Part shown: piece after piece, positions 1-5,801 of the stretch | Layout of the letters: each line of letters opens with the position of its first letter | How positions within the stretch are numbered: position 1 is the first letter of the stretch | DNA from: Candidatus Methylomirabilis sp. | GTDB lineage: Bacteria > Patescibacteriota > Patescibacteriia > DYHP01 | Length of the DNA stretch: 11,558 bases | Assembly: GCA_020724105.1 (NCBI GenBank) | Contig: DYHP01000009.1 | Span: 12,349-23,906 of the forward strand | Direction of reading: 5' to 3' | Made by a program: the position numbers and the translations under genes | Notes under the pieces: generated by a model | What the model was told of the DNA's origin: nothing | Databases searched by the model: none | The model's input: only the letters and a program-made list of their open reading frames with translations

Positions 1-440
1 GGCGAGACAACGATCGCTTCTTGTAAATATTTTTCTGCTGGTTCAAATTTTTTAAGGAGAATACTGATGCTTGCGGCATTTATAAAAGCAATAGTATTCT
101 TTCTCTCCGTAACCGATATTGATTTTTCATAAATTTGCAGCGCCTTCTTATAAAATCGGTCATCGTTGGTTAAGTCGCCCAAAGTTTTCCATTCCAAACC
201 GGCAATAAAATAATTTTGAACTCTCTCGGGTTCTTTAAGCAAGTTTTCATCGGCTTTTTTGGCCTTTTTATAAGTTTCCTTGAGGTAATCGGTCGTCAGA
301 AGCGGCAAAACCTCGTTTTCCGGAATTACGATTGTTTTATCCTTATTAAGAAACACAAAATAATAAATGCCGGCACCAACCAGCAATAAACAACCGAGAA
401 TGGTGGCTGAAATTAAAATAATTTTTCCTTGCTTGGTCAT
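1..440 (-). CDS. Membrane-anchored TPR-like protein, C-terminus cut by window edge
   Basis: An open frame runs on the minus strand from ATG at 440-438 off the left edge, giving at least 146 residues. It begins MTKQGKIILISATILG, then a single hydrophobic segment (about residues 7-30) that acts as an uncleaved signal anchor, so the rest probably lies outside the cytoplasmic membrane. Residues about 60-146 form amphipathic helix pairs typical of tetratricopeptide repeats: an AGLEWKTLGD...FYKKALQIYEKSI pair, then AFINAASISILL...FEPAEKYLQEAI. Such proteins are usually protein-protein scaffolds; no enzymatic motif is visible. No clear Shine-Dalgarno site precedes the ATG. A likely promoter lies at 558-586, which would give a leader of about 110 nt carrying a palindromic element (462-498). 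It is divergent from the sugar transferase gene. The exact family and partner are unknown. Confidence 0.8.
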   Translation of the reverse strand, partial: MTKQGKIILISATILGCLLLVGAGIYYFVFLNKDKTIVIPENEVLPLLTTDYLKETYKKAKKADENLLKEPERVQNYFIAGLEWKTLGDLTNDDRFYKKALQIYEKSISVTERKNTIAFINAASISILLKKFEPAEKYLQEAIVVS

Positions 441-461
441 AGTCCACTGATTGTTTTACTG

Positions 462-498
462 ACCCCGAAGCAGACGCTCGGCGACGCTACGGGGCAGG
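462..498. repeat. Palindromic element, copy A
   Basis: ACCCCGAAG (462-470) and CGGGGCAGG (490-498) form the arms of an imperfect hairpin in the leader of the TPR-like gene. The same two end sequences flank a different middle at 6326-6368, inside a protein gene. It is therefore read as a copy of a dispersed palindromic family rather than a terminator; no T-run follows on either strand. Confidence 0.6.
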
Positions 499-557
499 TA
501 ACACTGATGTTGTTTTGAAGTTATCAGTAAAAAACTATAATTCAAAGTCTAAAATCT

Positions 558-586
558 AAAATACAGCATATTGAAAAAAAAGTCAA
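558..586 (-). promoter_or_regulatory. Promoter of the TPR-like gene
   Basis: On the minus strand there is a TTGACT -35 box (581-586), a 17-bp spacer and a TATTTT -10 box (558-563). Transcription would start near 551 and run into the ATG at 440. It overlaps the opposite-facing promoter at 571-599. Confidence 0.5.
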
Positions 587-599
587 ATTCTGATACAGT
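571..599 (+). promoter_or_regulatory. Promoter of the sugar transferase gene
   Basis: TTGAAA (571-576), a 17-bp spacer and TACAGT (594-599), with an extended -10 TG at 591-592. Predicted start is near 606, giving a leader of about 95 nt that consists mainly of the inverted repeat at 621-693. The -35 region interleaves with that of the divergent TPR-like gene, so the two promoters probably compete. Confidence 0.5.
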
Positions 600-620
600 A
601 ATTATGCAAATCCACAAATC

Positions 621-693
621 TTATGCCAATTCTCAAATTGCGAATAAATATTTGCAATTTGTAGATTGGCAGAGAATTCGTAGATTGGCATAA
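621..693. repeat. Nested inverted and direct repeat in the sugar transferase leader
   Basis: Outer arms TTATGCCAAT (621-630) and ATTGGCATAA (684-693) are exact complements. Inside lies a second pair, CAAATTGC (634-641) and GCAATTTG (654-661). GTAGATTGGCA occurs twice in direct orientation with a 19-bp step (661-671, 680-690). The structure ends 7 bp before the ATG at 701 and would be part of the mRNA leader. Confidence 0.6.
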
Positions 694-700
694 CCCATAT

Positions 701-1930
701 ATGAAGCGACCCTTTTTCTTCAAACAAATAATGCTTCTTTTGGGCGACGTGGCCATCTTTTACATAGCCCTGTTTTTGGGTTTGTACATCCGCTATGGCC
801 AAAAATTTGAATTGAACACCTTCTTCCTCCATTTATACCCCTTTACCATTCTTTACCTTGTCTGGCTGATTGTTTTTTACATTGACGGACTTTACGACAT
901 CACCGCCGCCAAAAACAACCTCGCCTTTTGGCGCCTTTTTATTGAATCAATGGTCGTGAACGCCCTTGTCGCCACCGGCTTTTTCTACCTCCTGCCCATT
1001 TTCGGCATTTCGCCTAAAACCAACCTGTTTATTATCTTGGCCGTTACCGTCGTTCTTTTTTATATTTGGAGAAATCTTTACAACTCTTTCCTGCCCTCGT
1101 TTGTCGTTAAAAATTCCGTCGTTATTATAGAGGGCGGCGACGAAGCGAAAGAAATAGCCAAAATCATCTCAAGACGTCCCGAACTCGGTTATGACACAAT
1201 CGCCCTGCACCAAAGCAATTCAGGTGAAACTATTTTTGACAAAACGCCGATAATCCGCAATGTAGACGAACTGAAATATATTTTAGAAAAATATCCTGTT
1301 GATACCGTCATCCTTCCTATGGAACTTGCCCGCGACCACTCGAGCGAAATTATAAACTATCTTTATTCCAATCTATTCAAAAAATTCCGCTTCATTGATT
1401 TGGTGTCTTTTTACGAAATCATAGTTAGGAGAATACCGGTATCGGTAATAAACGAGGCGTGGTTTTTGCACAACCTGCAGGAGGCGGAAAAAAAATTTTA
1501 CGATAAGCTTAAAACAGCCGTTGATTATTTTCTTGGCGCGATTCTGTTTGTCTTTTTCTTGTTAATTTTTATCCCCGTGGCCGTCGCCGTCAAATTGGAC
1601 GACAAAGGACCAATTTTTTACTCGCAAAAACGCATCGGGCTGGCTGGCAAACAAATTAAAATCTACAAATTCAGGACAATGAAAGTTGACGCGGAAAAAG
1701 ACGGCGCGCAATTCGCCATGGACGGCGATGCGCGCGTAACACGAGTCGGCAAATTTTTGCGTAAAACCAGAATCGACGAGTTGCCGCAGGTAATTAACAT
1801 ACTGAAAAATGAAATGAGTTTTGTCGGGCCGCGACCCGAACAGCCGGAATTTGTCGATGAACTTAAAAAATTAATGCCTTTTTACGATGTTCGCCACATT
1901 AAATCAATTATCAATACGCCGCCACGCTAG
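701..1930 (+). CDS. Initiating sugar-phosphate transferase (WbaP/WcaJ-type), C-terminus frameshifted
   Basis: Polyprenyl-phosphate sugar-phosphotransferase that would start surface-polysaccharide or glycan assembly by moving a sugar-1-phosphate from a nucleotide sugar onto undecaprenyl phosphate in the cytoplasmic membrane. The order is typical of the long form: four N-terminal membrane helices (about residues 8-130), a Rossmann-like middle domain (about 135-235), a membrane helix at about 274-298, then the catalytic bacterial sugar transferase domain with KFRTM (323-327), RIDELPQ (357-363) and GPRPE (376-380). After RHI (residue 400) the family continues with a KPGxTGWAQ-type motif and about 50 more residues. 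Here the frame runs into nine unrelated residues (KSIINTPPR) and stops. The missing tail is readable in another frame at 1903-2049. So the gene is either disrupted or carries an assembly error. No strong Shine-Dalgarno precedes ATG 701. Confidence 0.9.
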   Translation: MKRPFFFKQIMLLLGDVAIFYIALFLGLYIRYGQKFELNTFFLHLYPFTILYLVWLIVFYIDGLYDITAAKNNLAFWRLFIESMVVNALVATGFFYLLPIFGISPKTNLFIILAVTVVLFYIWRNLYNSFLPSFVVKNSVVIIEGGDEAKEIAKIISRRPELGYDTIALHQSNSGETIFDKTPIIRNVDELKYILEKYPVDTVILPMELARDHSSEIINYLYSNLFKKFRFIDLVSFYEIIVRRIPVSVINEAWFLHNLQEAEKKFYDKLKTAVDYFLGAILFVFFLLIFIPVAVAVKLDDKGPIFYSQKRIGLAGKQIKIYKFRTMKVDAEKDGAQFAMDGDARVTRVGKFLRKTRIDELPQVINILKNEMSFVGPRPEQPEFVDELKKLMPFYDVRHIKSIINTPPR

Positions 1931-2049
1931 AAGAAAATCTGAAAAAACTTCAATACGACTTGTTTTACATCAAAAACCGCTCGCTGATTTTAGACGGCTT
2001 AATCCTGCTTAAAACGTTGAATATTATTTTAAAATTGAGAGGGAGGTAG
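1903..2049 (+). pseudogene. Out-of-frame C-terminal tail of the sugar transferase
   Basis: In the +2 frame relative to ATG 701, 48 sense codons followed by TAG encode INYQYAATLEENLKKLQYDL and then FYIKNRSLILDGLILLKTLN with a basic end. This is the conserved tail of the bacterial sugar transferase family (W-A-Q-I/V-N-Y-x-Y..., L-x-Y-D-L-x-Y-I-x-N-x-S, then an amphipathic helix). Family members place about ten residues (a KPGxTGWAQ-type block) between RHI and INY. Only two bases (1901-1902) lie there, so about 28 bp appear to be deleted, which removes a conserved block and shifts the frame. Confidence 0.85.
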
Positions 2050-2111
2050 ATTTAAATTTAAGATTCAAGATTTAAGATTAAATCTTACAACTGAAATCTG
2101 ACAACTTAAAT

Positions 2112-2167
2112 AAAAAAAAGCCCCGATTTACCCCGCCATTGACGTGGGTGTAAAATCGAGGCGTTTT
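2112..2167. terminator. Bidirectional terminator between convergent genes
   Basis: An imperfect GC-rich stem (left arm from 2120 GCCCCGATTT, right arm ending GTAAAATCGAGGC at 2162) is flanked by eight A (2112-2119), which is a T8 tail on the minus strand for the L,D-transpeptidase, and by TTTT (2164-2167) on the plus strand for the sugar transferase. Confidence 0.75.
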
Positions 2168-2175
2168 AATTTATA

Positions 2176-2195
2176 CTCTGAGCGAAGTCGAGGGG
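2176..2195. repeat. Short GAGCGAAGTCGAG-type interspersed motif
   Basis: CTCTGAGCGAAGTCGAGGGG lies in the gap between the terminator and the L,D-transpeptidase stop codon. Motifs of this kind (ending in GAGCGAAGTCGA) recur between genes in many bacterial genomes. A single copy here is weak evidence. Confidence 0.3.
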
Positions 2196-2245
2196 TTTAG
2201 CCCATCCATTTTAGCGGTGTGGGTGCTATTCCTTTTTTTTGGATA

Positions 2246-3055
2246 TCATATTTCTGGCGCATCCTTACGGATGCTATTCCATTTTTGGACTGACACCCGT
2301 GAGGGTGTTGTTGAAGAAACTATAAACACATATGTGCCGACGGGTATCCGCTTATACAAATAATAAGCGTCTTTCCCCAGTAATCTGACACAGCCGTGAG
2401 AAGCCGGATAACCAGGCAAGTCGCCTTTGTGCAAACACCGACTGCTTTCTGTGCACATTGCGTAATACATCCAGACGCGATAGAGACGCGAAAATTTTTT
2501 ATCATATTTCGCTTTTACCTGATAAAGCCCGCTCGGCGTTTCGCAACCAATCGGTTTCTTGGTTTTTTTATCCTGACATTCCAACGCGCTTGTACCGGTG
2601 GCGACAGGAAAAGAAACGTAAGTAAAATCTTTTGCCTTTAACTCCCCTCCTTTAAGCTTTATCAATTCACCGTATCTGTAAACGCCGAGATATTGCTGCT
2701 TTAAATCAATGAGAATCGATTTTTTAAATTTAGAAAGACAAATTTTTTTCTTGTTGCAAATCTCATAATTTGTCGGCATGGGCGTCCAGGTTTTAAGCAG
2801 AGAAATATCATCGGGCTTTTTGATAATAATTCCGGCCTTCCAAAACTTGCTTGCCAAGCGATTAAATCTCATCGCTTGGTTGGCGAATTTGCCAAACAAG
2901 GTGTCCGGTCTTTCCCCGTCTTTAAGAATGTGTGCCTTCCATAAAACCCCATGGTCAACGCCCGATTCCTCGGCGCTTTTCGGCAAATCCGCCTTAACAC
3001 TACCAACCAAGATTAAAGAAAAAATAACGATAACCAAAAACATCCGCTTTTCCAT
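2246..3055 (-). CDS. Secreted L,D-transpeptidase (YkuD domain)
   Basis: A 269-residue protein that would form 3-3 cross-links in peptidoglycan or attach proteins to it, outside the cytoplasmic membrane. A signal peptide (about 1-22, hydrophobic core FLVIVIFSLILVGSV, ending VKA) leads into a spacer region. Residues about 40-80 loosely resemble a LysM fold (uncertain). The YkuD domain spans about 112-246: an ILIDLKQQYLGVYRYGE strand pair, FPVATGT (149-155), TPSGLYQV (173-180) and the catalytic motif PASHGCVRL with nucleophile Cys222 and His220. Six further cysteines after the signal (100, 106, 160, 171, 201, 207) could form disulfides. The start is supported by a strong AAGGAGG site 6 bases upstream. 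A promoter at 3164-3191 gives a leader of about 100 nt with two hairpins. It is divergent from the dCMP deaminase gene and ends at a T8 terminator. Confidence 0.92.
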   Translation of the reverse strand: MEKRMFLVIVIFSLILVGSVKADLPKSAEESGVDHGVLWKAHILKDGERPDTLFGKFANQAMRFNRLASKFWKAGIIIKKPDDISLLKTWTPMPTNYEICNKKKICLSKFKKSILIDLKQQYLGVYRYGELIKLKGGELKAKDFTYVSFPVATGTSALECQDKKTKKPIGCETPSGLYQVKAKYDKKFSRLYRVWMYYAMCTESSRCLHKGDLPGYPASHGCVRLLGKDAYYLYKRIPVGTYVFIVSSTTPSRVSVQKWNSIRKDAPEI

Positions 3056-3086
3056 TCTTTGCCTCCTTGATTATTAAAGGACTTTT

Positions 3087-3138
3087 ACCCCGAACCACGT
3101 AGGATTCGGGGTGCCCCGAACTCTACGTAGTTCAGGGT
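3087..3138. repeat. Tandem palindromes in the L,D-transpeptidase leader
   Basis: Two adjacent hairpins: ACCCCGAA/TTCGGGGT (3087-3112, perfect 8-bp arms) and CCCCGAACT/AGTTCAGGG (3114-3137, one mismatch). Both have ACGTAG-like centres and are imperfect copies of each other at a step of about 26 bp on the minus strand. They lie between the promoter and the ribosome binding site. Confidence 0.65.
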
Positions 3139-3163
3139 AAAGTTCTTTTTAAGTTCTCCTCTT

Positions 3164-3191
3164 ATCTTACACCTTCTCTTGAAAATTTCAA
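3164..3191 (-). promoter_or_regulatory. Promoter of the L,D-transpeptidase gene
   Basis: Minus strand: TTGAAA -35 (3186-3191), a 16-bp spacer and TAAGAT -10 (3164-3169). Predicted start is near 3157. The -35 box is the right half of the palindrome at 3175-3195. Confidence 0.55.
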
Positions 3192-3195
3192 GAGA
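3175..3195. promoter_or_regulatory. Operator-like palindrome shared by two divergent -35 boxes
   Basis: TCTCTTGAAA (3175-3184) and TTTCAAGAGA (3186-3195) are exact complements around a single base. Each arm supplies a TTGAAA -35 box, one per strand, both with 16-bp spacers. A dimeric repressor bound here would cover both promoters; no candidate regulator gene is in the window. Confidence 0.5.
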
Positions 3196-3206
3196 TGTGT
3201 TATACT
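3179..3206 (+). promoter_or_regulatory. Promoter of the dCMP deaminase gene
   Basis: TTGAAA (3179-3184), a 16-bp spacer and TATACT (3201-3206), with an extended -10 TG at 3198-3199. Predicted start is near 3213. This excludes the upstream ATG at 3195, which would lie inside the promoter, as the translation start. Confidence 0.65.
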
Positions 3207-3350
3207 ATAACAAAATTCAGCGTTTTCCAGCGTTGTTGCGAGCTCCAGCGAGCAAGCCGGCGTGATCCGGCGATAAAACGTTTCATAGAAGCCGAAAAAC
3301 GCCGTGCCACCGCAAGCGGTGACCTACGCCGAATTACGCCGATTAAATAT

Positions 3351-3833
3351 ATGCCTCGACCATCTAAAGACGATTATTATTTAAACATTGCCTTGGAAAT
3401 TTCAAGGCGCGGAACCTGCCTGCGTCGTAATTTCGGCGCTGTTATTGTTAACAACGACGAAATTGTAAGCACGGGGTACAGCGGCGCGCCGCGCGGCGCC
3501 AGAAATTGTCTTGATATCGGCGCGTGCAAAAGGCAGGAATTAAAAATCCCTTCCGGAGAACGCTATGAACTCTGCCGAAGCGTTCACGCCGAAGCCAATG
3601 CGATTATTTCCGCCAGCCGCGACAGAATGCTGGATGGAAAAATTTACCTCGCCGGGGTGGATTCGGAAAACGAGGGAAAATTAGCCGAAGCCATCCCTTG
3701 CCGAATGTGCAAAAGAATGGTTATAAACGCCGGCATAACGGAAATCATTGTGCGCGCCGCCGACGGCGGAATTAAAAAATACTCCGCGGAAGAATTTTTA
3801 AAAGAGGACCCGCCGCCGGCTTTCATGTTTTAA
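3351..3833 (+). CDS. Deoxycytidylate (dCMP) deaminase family protein
   Basis: Zinc-dependent deaminase of 160 residues, the usual length of the bacterial dCMP deaminase/ComEB family. It would convert dCMP to dUMP, supplying the precursor for dTMP synthesis in the cytosol. Visible signatures: an N-terminal DDYYLNIALEISRRGTCLRRNFGAV-like block with the TGYSGAPRG loop (41-49), catalytic HAE (79-81, Glu81 the proton shuttle), and PCRMC (116-120, Cys117 and Cys120 as zinc ligands with His79). Cysteines 23, 53, 59 and 75 may hold the second structural zinc seen in the family. The frame is open upstream to ATG 3195, but that codon overlaps the promoter and the extra residues are unlike the family, so ATG 3351 is chosen. 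No Shine-Dalgarno is visible. The 138-nt leader is rich in short stems, for example CACCGC/GCGGTG at 3309-3322. Confidence 0.9.
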   Translation: MPRPSKDDYYLNIALEISRRGTCLRRNFGAVIVNNDEIVSTGYSGAPRGARNCLDIGACKRQELKIPSGERYELCRSVHAEANAIISASRDRMLDGKIYLAGVDSENEGKLAEAIPCRMCKRMVINAGITEIIVRAADGGIKKYSAEEFLKEDPPPAFMF

Positions 3834-3859
3834 ATTCCAACTTTTTCTAATGGCTTAGT

Positions 3860-3914
3860 GCGGGGCAAGTCTAGCCCGGTCTGGGGCGACTGTGGTTTCC
3901 TGCCCCGCAGTGAA
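3860..3914. repeat. Palindromic element, copy C, just upstream of tRNA-Glu
   Basis: GCGGGGCA (3860-3867) pairs with TGCCCCGC (3901-3908) around a GC-rich loop containing GCCC/GGGC. The right end CTGCCCCGCAGTGAA (3900-3914) is identical, on the opposite strand, to 6353-6367 inside the YdjM-like gene. This marks it as a dispersed repeat. It ends 7 bp before the tRNA. Confidence 0.6.
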
Positions 3915-3921
3915 ATAATGT

Positions 3922-3993
3922 GGCCTCTTCGTCTAGTGGTTAGGACGTGTGGTTCTCAGCCACAAAACAGGGGTTCGACTCCCCTAGAGGCTA
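3922..3993 (+). tRNA. tRNA-Glu (anticodon CUC)
   Basis: The 72-nt sequence folds into a full cloverleaf. The acceptor is GGCCTCT with AGAGGCT (first pair G-U), the D stem GTCT/GGAC has an 8-nt loop, and the anticodon stem TGTGG/CCACA has loop TTCTCAG with anticodon CTC at 3955-3957. The variable region is AAAC and the T arm AGGGG-TTCGACT-CCCCT, with discriminator A at 3993. CCA is not encoded. The overall layout matches bacterial tRNA-Glu. It reads GAG codons. Confidence 0.95.
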
Positions 3994-4305
3994 AATTTCT
4001 ATACATCATAGTTCGCAAATATATCAGAGCGAGAACAACCAAAACCAACTGAAAAACGCCCCGAACAAAGAGTAGAACCGTCTTGGGCCGTCACCTGAAA
4101 ATCTTCGGTCAATTGCCGAGTATCGTGTTGAAAAGATTAAAGAATCGCAGAAAACTCGGGGGGGATATTGAGACACAACGCCTTATTCTACAAATGCAAA
4201 CCGTCAATCAATTAATGAGCGCGGAAAGCAAATGAGAAAAGCCGCAAACGGCCGAAACCAACCGAAAAAATCCAAAATGTAAACTGAAAAATGTTTAAGC
4301 ATTAA

Positions 4306-4408
4306 CCAGTCCAGCCTTTGGGCTAGCCTTTGGAATAGCGCGCGAAAGTGCGCGCAAAAAAAGGGTCTTGCGCTTATCTGCCAATAAGCAGACTTGACCC
4401 CTGACTGG
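4306..4408. other. Cluster of nested stems (possible structured RNA or stacked terminators)
   Basis: The outer pair CCAGTC (4306-4311)/GACTGG (4403-4408) encloses AGCC/GGCT (4313-4324), GCGCGC-GAAAGT-GCGCGC (4338-4355), and GGGTC (4363-4367)/GACCC (4396-4400) with inner GCTTAT (4372-4377)/ATAAGC (4384-4389). No named RNA family is recognised. Part of it is a plain minus-strand terminator. Confidence 0.4.
4356..4400 (-). terminator. Rho-independent terminator, minus strand
   Basis: Read on the minus strand, GGGTC and GCTTAT pair with ATAAGC and GACCC, followed immediately by seven T (complement of A 4356-4362). It would end transcripts running through the membrane-anchor remnant. Confidence 0.65.
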
Positions 4409-4442
4409 GATTGGGATTTTGAAACTAACGCGGCGATGACCT

Positions 4443-4571
4443 TTATGTTTTCGTCTTCTCCGCCGCGACCGCGCTTTTTCTTGTGATAATGACGGCGAGA
4501 ATTACGGCAAGCGCGACAACCATCGCTATTAAGGCGATAATGGCGAGATAAGGAAAGGGGGATTTGAATGG
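4443..4571 (-). pseudogene. Probable C-terminal remnant of a membrane-anchored protein
   Basis: On the minus strand, 42 sense codons before a TAA at 4443-4445 read PFKSPFPYLAIIALIAMVVA, then LAVILAVIITRKSAVAAEKT and a final KT. This is a single hydrophobic helix followed by a short basic tail, the classic C-terminal anchor of a surface protein. The frame is closed upstream by a TAG that lies inside the palindrome at 4565-4595, and the only internal ATG would give 26 residues. The simplest reading is the tail of a decayed gene interrupted or truncated by the palindromic element; a genuine small membrane protein is less likely. Confidence 0.35.
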
Positions 4572-4595
4572 CTAAGACAATGTCTTAGCCATTCA
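4565..4595. repeat. Perfect 15-bp inverted repeat
   Basis: TGAATGGCTAAGACA (4565-4579) and TGTCTTAGCCATTCA (4581-4595) are exact complements around one base. No T-run follows on either strand. It truncates the open frame of the membrane-anchor remnant, which fits an inserted palindromic element. Confidence 0.7.
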
Positions 4596-4625
4596 TTGAC
4601 CACCCTTTGAGACGGACTCCACAAA

Positions 4626-4649
4626 CCCGCCCCGACGAGTCGGGGCGGG
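4626..4649. repeat. 11-bp perfect GC-rich hairpin
   Basis: CCCGCCCCGAC (4626-4636), GA, then GTCGGGGCGGG (4639-4649). The core CCGAC-RA-GTCGG recurs at 10019-10032 and 10194-10205. Only scattered T follow (TTAGTTTTC), so terminator function on the plus strand is possible but weak. Confidence 0.6.
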
Positions 4650-4695
4650 GATTAGTTTTCATTGTTATTGTGGTCTAAGAGGGAATAATCGGAAT

Positions 4696-4728
4696 AATGA
4701 AAAGCCGCCCCAAAGAAGCGGGACGGCT
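4696..4728 (-). terminator. Terminator of the Tyr-rich lipoprotein gene
   Basis: On the minus strand, AGCCG (with CCC and GGG inside) pairs with CGGCT (4703-4707/4724-4728, one mismatch) and is followed by TTTTCATT. It lies 20 bp after the stop codon. Confidence 0.6.
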
Positions 4729-4747
4729 GGACTCGAAAAAAGAACGA

Positions 4748-5713
4748 TTAATGTTTGATTTTTTTGGTCTTTACCGGCGGGTGGAATTTTGGCGAGAACT
4801 TTTTCGACGGGACCGATTTGTGCGGCGACATCTTTGGAGGTCCGCCTACACCAGGCTTCGGCGAGACAGGCGGGCGACCTGCCTGCGCAGGCTGGTACGG
4901 CTTGACTGACTTTTTCAGAGTGTTGAACGGTTTGAACGTCATCGGCGGCTTGTAATGCGCAGCGGGCCTTTTCGGGATATAAGCGGGTTTTGACATCGCC
5001 GGCGATTTTGTGTAAACTTTCTGCTTCCCGGTGATTTTCACGCCCGAATTCAGTTCCAGCGGCTTCGGTCCGCCTTCGCCGGGCTTCGGCGGGACAGGCG
5101 CGTTTGGTCCGACTTCGGAAGGCGGGTATGCCTGATGGTCGAAAGTCGTCGGCGAAACGTTTGATTTCGGAATCGCCTTCCCTGCTGGATGCGATTTTGC
5201 CGAAGCAGACCCGCCTTGACTCGGTGAGGCAGGCGGATATGCTTTGTAATGATTAGACGGGTTTGCTGGCGCGCCGTACGAATGGTTTTCAGGCACTGGA
5301 TAGCTATACCACTGATTCACCGTTACGTTGTATGAGTAATAATTGTGGACTGAAATCCGCACATAACCGCCATCATACCAATAGTATGGAACGCTATTCC
5401 ACGTCCACACGCGGTAGTAACGATAGTAGTAACGGCCGTAAGAGTAATAACCGTAACCGCCGTAATAATAGTAATACGGATATGTTGGACCAAGGCGGTA
5501 ATAGATGGCCACTCCGTAAACCGGAACGTAGTCCACATCCACGTAATAACCATCGCTGTAACTGTCCCCCTCCATCTCCATTGGATAGGAGAATTCGGAT
5601 GGGTAATAGCCGATAACGAAACATCCACTCACTGCGACCGCGAAGAAAAAGCTGAGGATTGCTGCCCCCAAAAGGACAATTGCCGTGTTTAACAAACTTT
5701 TTCTCTCTTGCAT
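4748..5713 (-). CDS. Tyr-rich, Pro/Lys-rich secreted lipoprotein of unknown function
   Basis: A 321-residue protein. The N-terminus (QERKSLLNT, then a hydrophobic core to about residue 29) ends in the lipobox VSGC with Cys31, so it is probably lipid-anchored on the outer face of the cytoplasmic membrane. Residues 36-140 are extremely aromatic: 17 of residues 71-101 are Tyr. Residues 141-321 are low-complexity Pro/Lys/Ser, strongly basic, with repeated P-x-P-K-P-G-x-G-G blocks (PVPPKPGEGG, PVSPKPGVGG) and a KTKKIKH end. The basic tail could bind cell-wall polymers or another surface; that is inference. No family is recognised. The blocks are encoded by palindromic DNA repeats. The start is preceded by AAGGA about 10 bases upstream, and a near-consensus promoter lies at 5802-5830, giving a leader of about 80 nt. 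Confidence 0.8.
   Translation of the reverse strand: MQERKSLLNTAIVLLGAAILSFFFAVAVSGCFVIGYYPSEFSYPMEMEGDSYSDGYYVDVDYVPVYGVAIYYRLGPTYPYYYYYGGYGYYSYGRYYYRYYRVWTWNSVPYYWYDGGYVRISVHNYYSYNVTVNQWYSYPVPENHSYGAPANPSNHYKAYPPASPSQGGSASAKSHPAGKAIPKSNVSPTTFDHQAYPPSEVGPNAPVPPKPGEGGPKPLELNSGVKITGKQKVYTKSPAMSKPAYIPKRPAAHYKPPMTFKPFNTLKKSVKPYQPAQAGRPPVSPKPGVGGPPKMSPHKSVPSKKFSPKFHPPVKTKKIKH
4841..5237. repeat. Three palindromic repeats inside the lipoprotein gene
   Basis: Copies at 4841-4874, 5069-5102 and 5212-5237 each start with a CCGCCT arm and end with an AGGCG(G) arm. The first two agree at 29 of 34 positions; the third is more diverged. All three are read in the same frame, giving P-rich G-G peptides (SPKPGVGG, PPKPGEGG, SPSQGG). 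A further small hairpin, CCTGC/GCAGG, follows the first copy at 4879-4892. Confidence 0.65.
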
Positions 5714-5727
5714 TTTATGCTTCCTTA

Positions 5728-5748
5728 CCCTCCGACTTTAAGTCGGAG
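5728..5748. repeat. Hairpin in the lipoprotein mRNA leader
   Basis: CCTCCGACTT and AAGTCGGAGG, separated by one T, form a 10-bp stem that ends 15 bp before the start codon, next to the AAGGA site. It could affect ribosome access. Confidence 0.55.
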
Positions 5749-5801
5749 GCCTATTTTAAGGTTCGCGTTCACAGTAAGACCCCATGCCTTAATGATATTA
5801 T

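Larger units (their letters stand above)
3994..4690. other. Long non-coding or decayed stretch
   Basis: About 700 bp without a convincing intact gene. It holds several hairpins at 4306-4408, a membrane-anchor remnant (4443-4571, minus) and palindromes at 4565-4595 and 4626-4649. A plus-strand frame from about 4055 to a TGA near 4235 is open for roughly 60 codons, but it lacks an ATG near its beginning and resembles nothing I know. Two similar A-rich stretches (near 4033-4055 and 4249-4270, both containing CCAAMYGAAAAA-like text) suggest old duplication. Confidence 0.5.

Noticed and set aside
3195..3350. Extension of the dCMP deaminase by 52 residues
   Set aside because: ATG 3195 lies within the promoter, and the added residues are unlike the family; the leader is full of short stems.
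3858..4052. Plus-strand frame of 64 codons
   Set aside because: It runs straight through the tRNA-Glu gene and a palindrome.
4055..4235. Open plus-strand frame of about 60 codons after the tRNA
   Set aside because: No ATG near its beginning, no ribosome site, no recognisable motif; a frame of this length is expected by chance.
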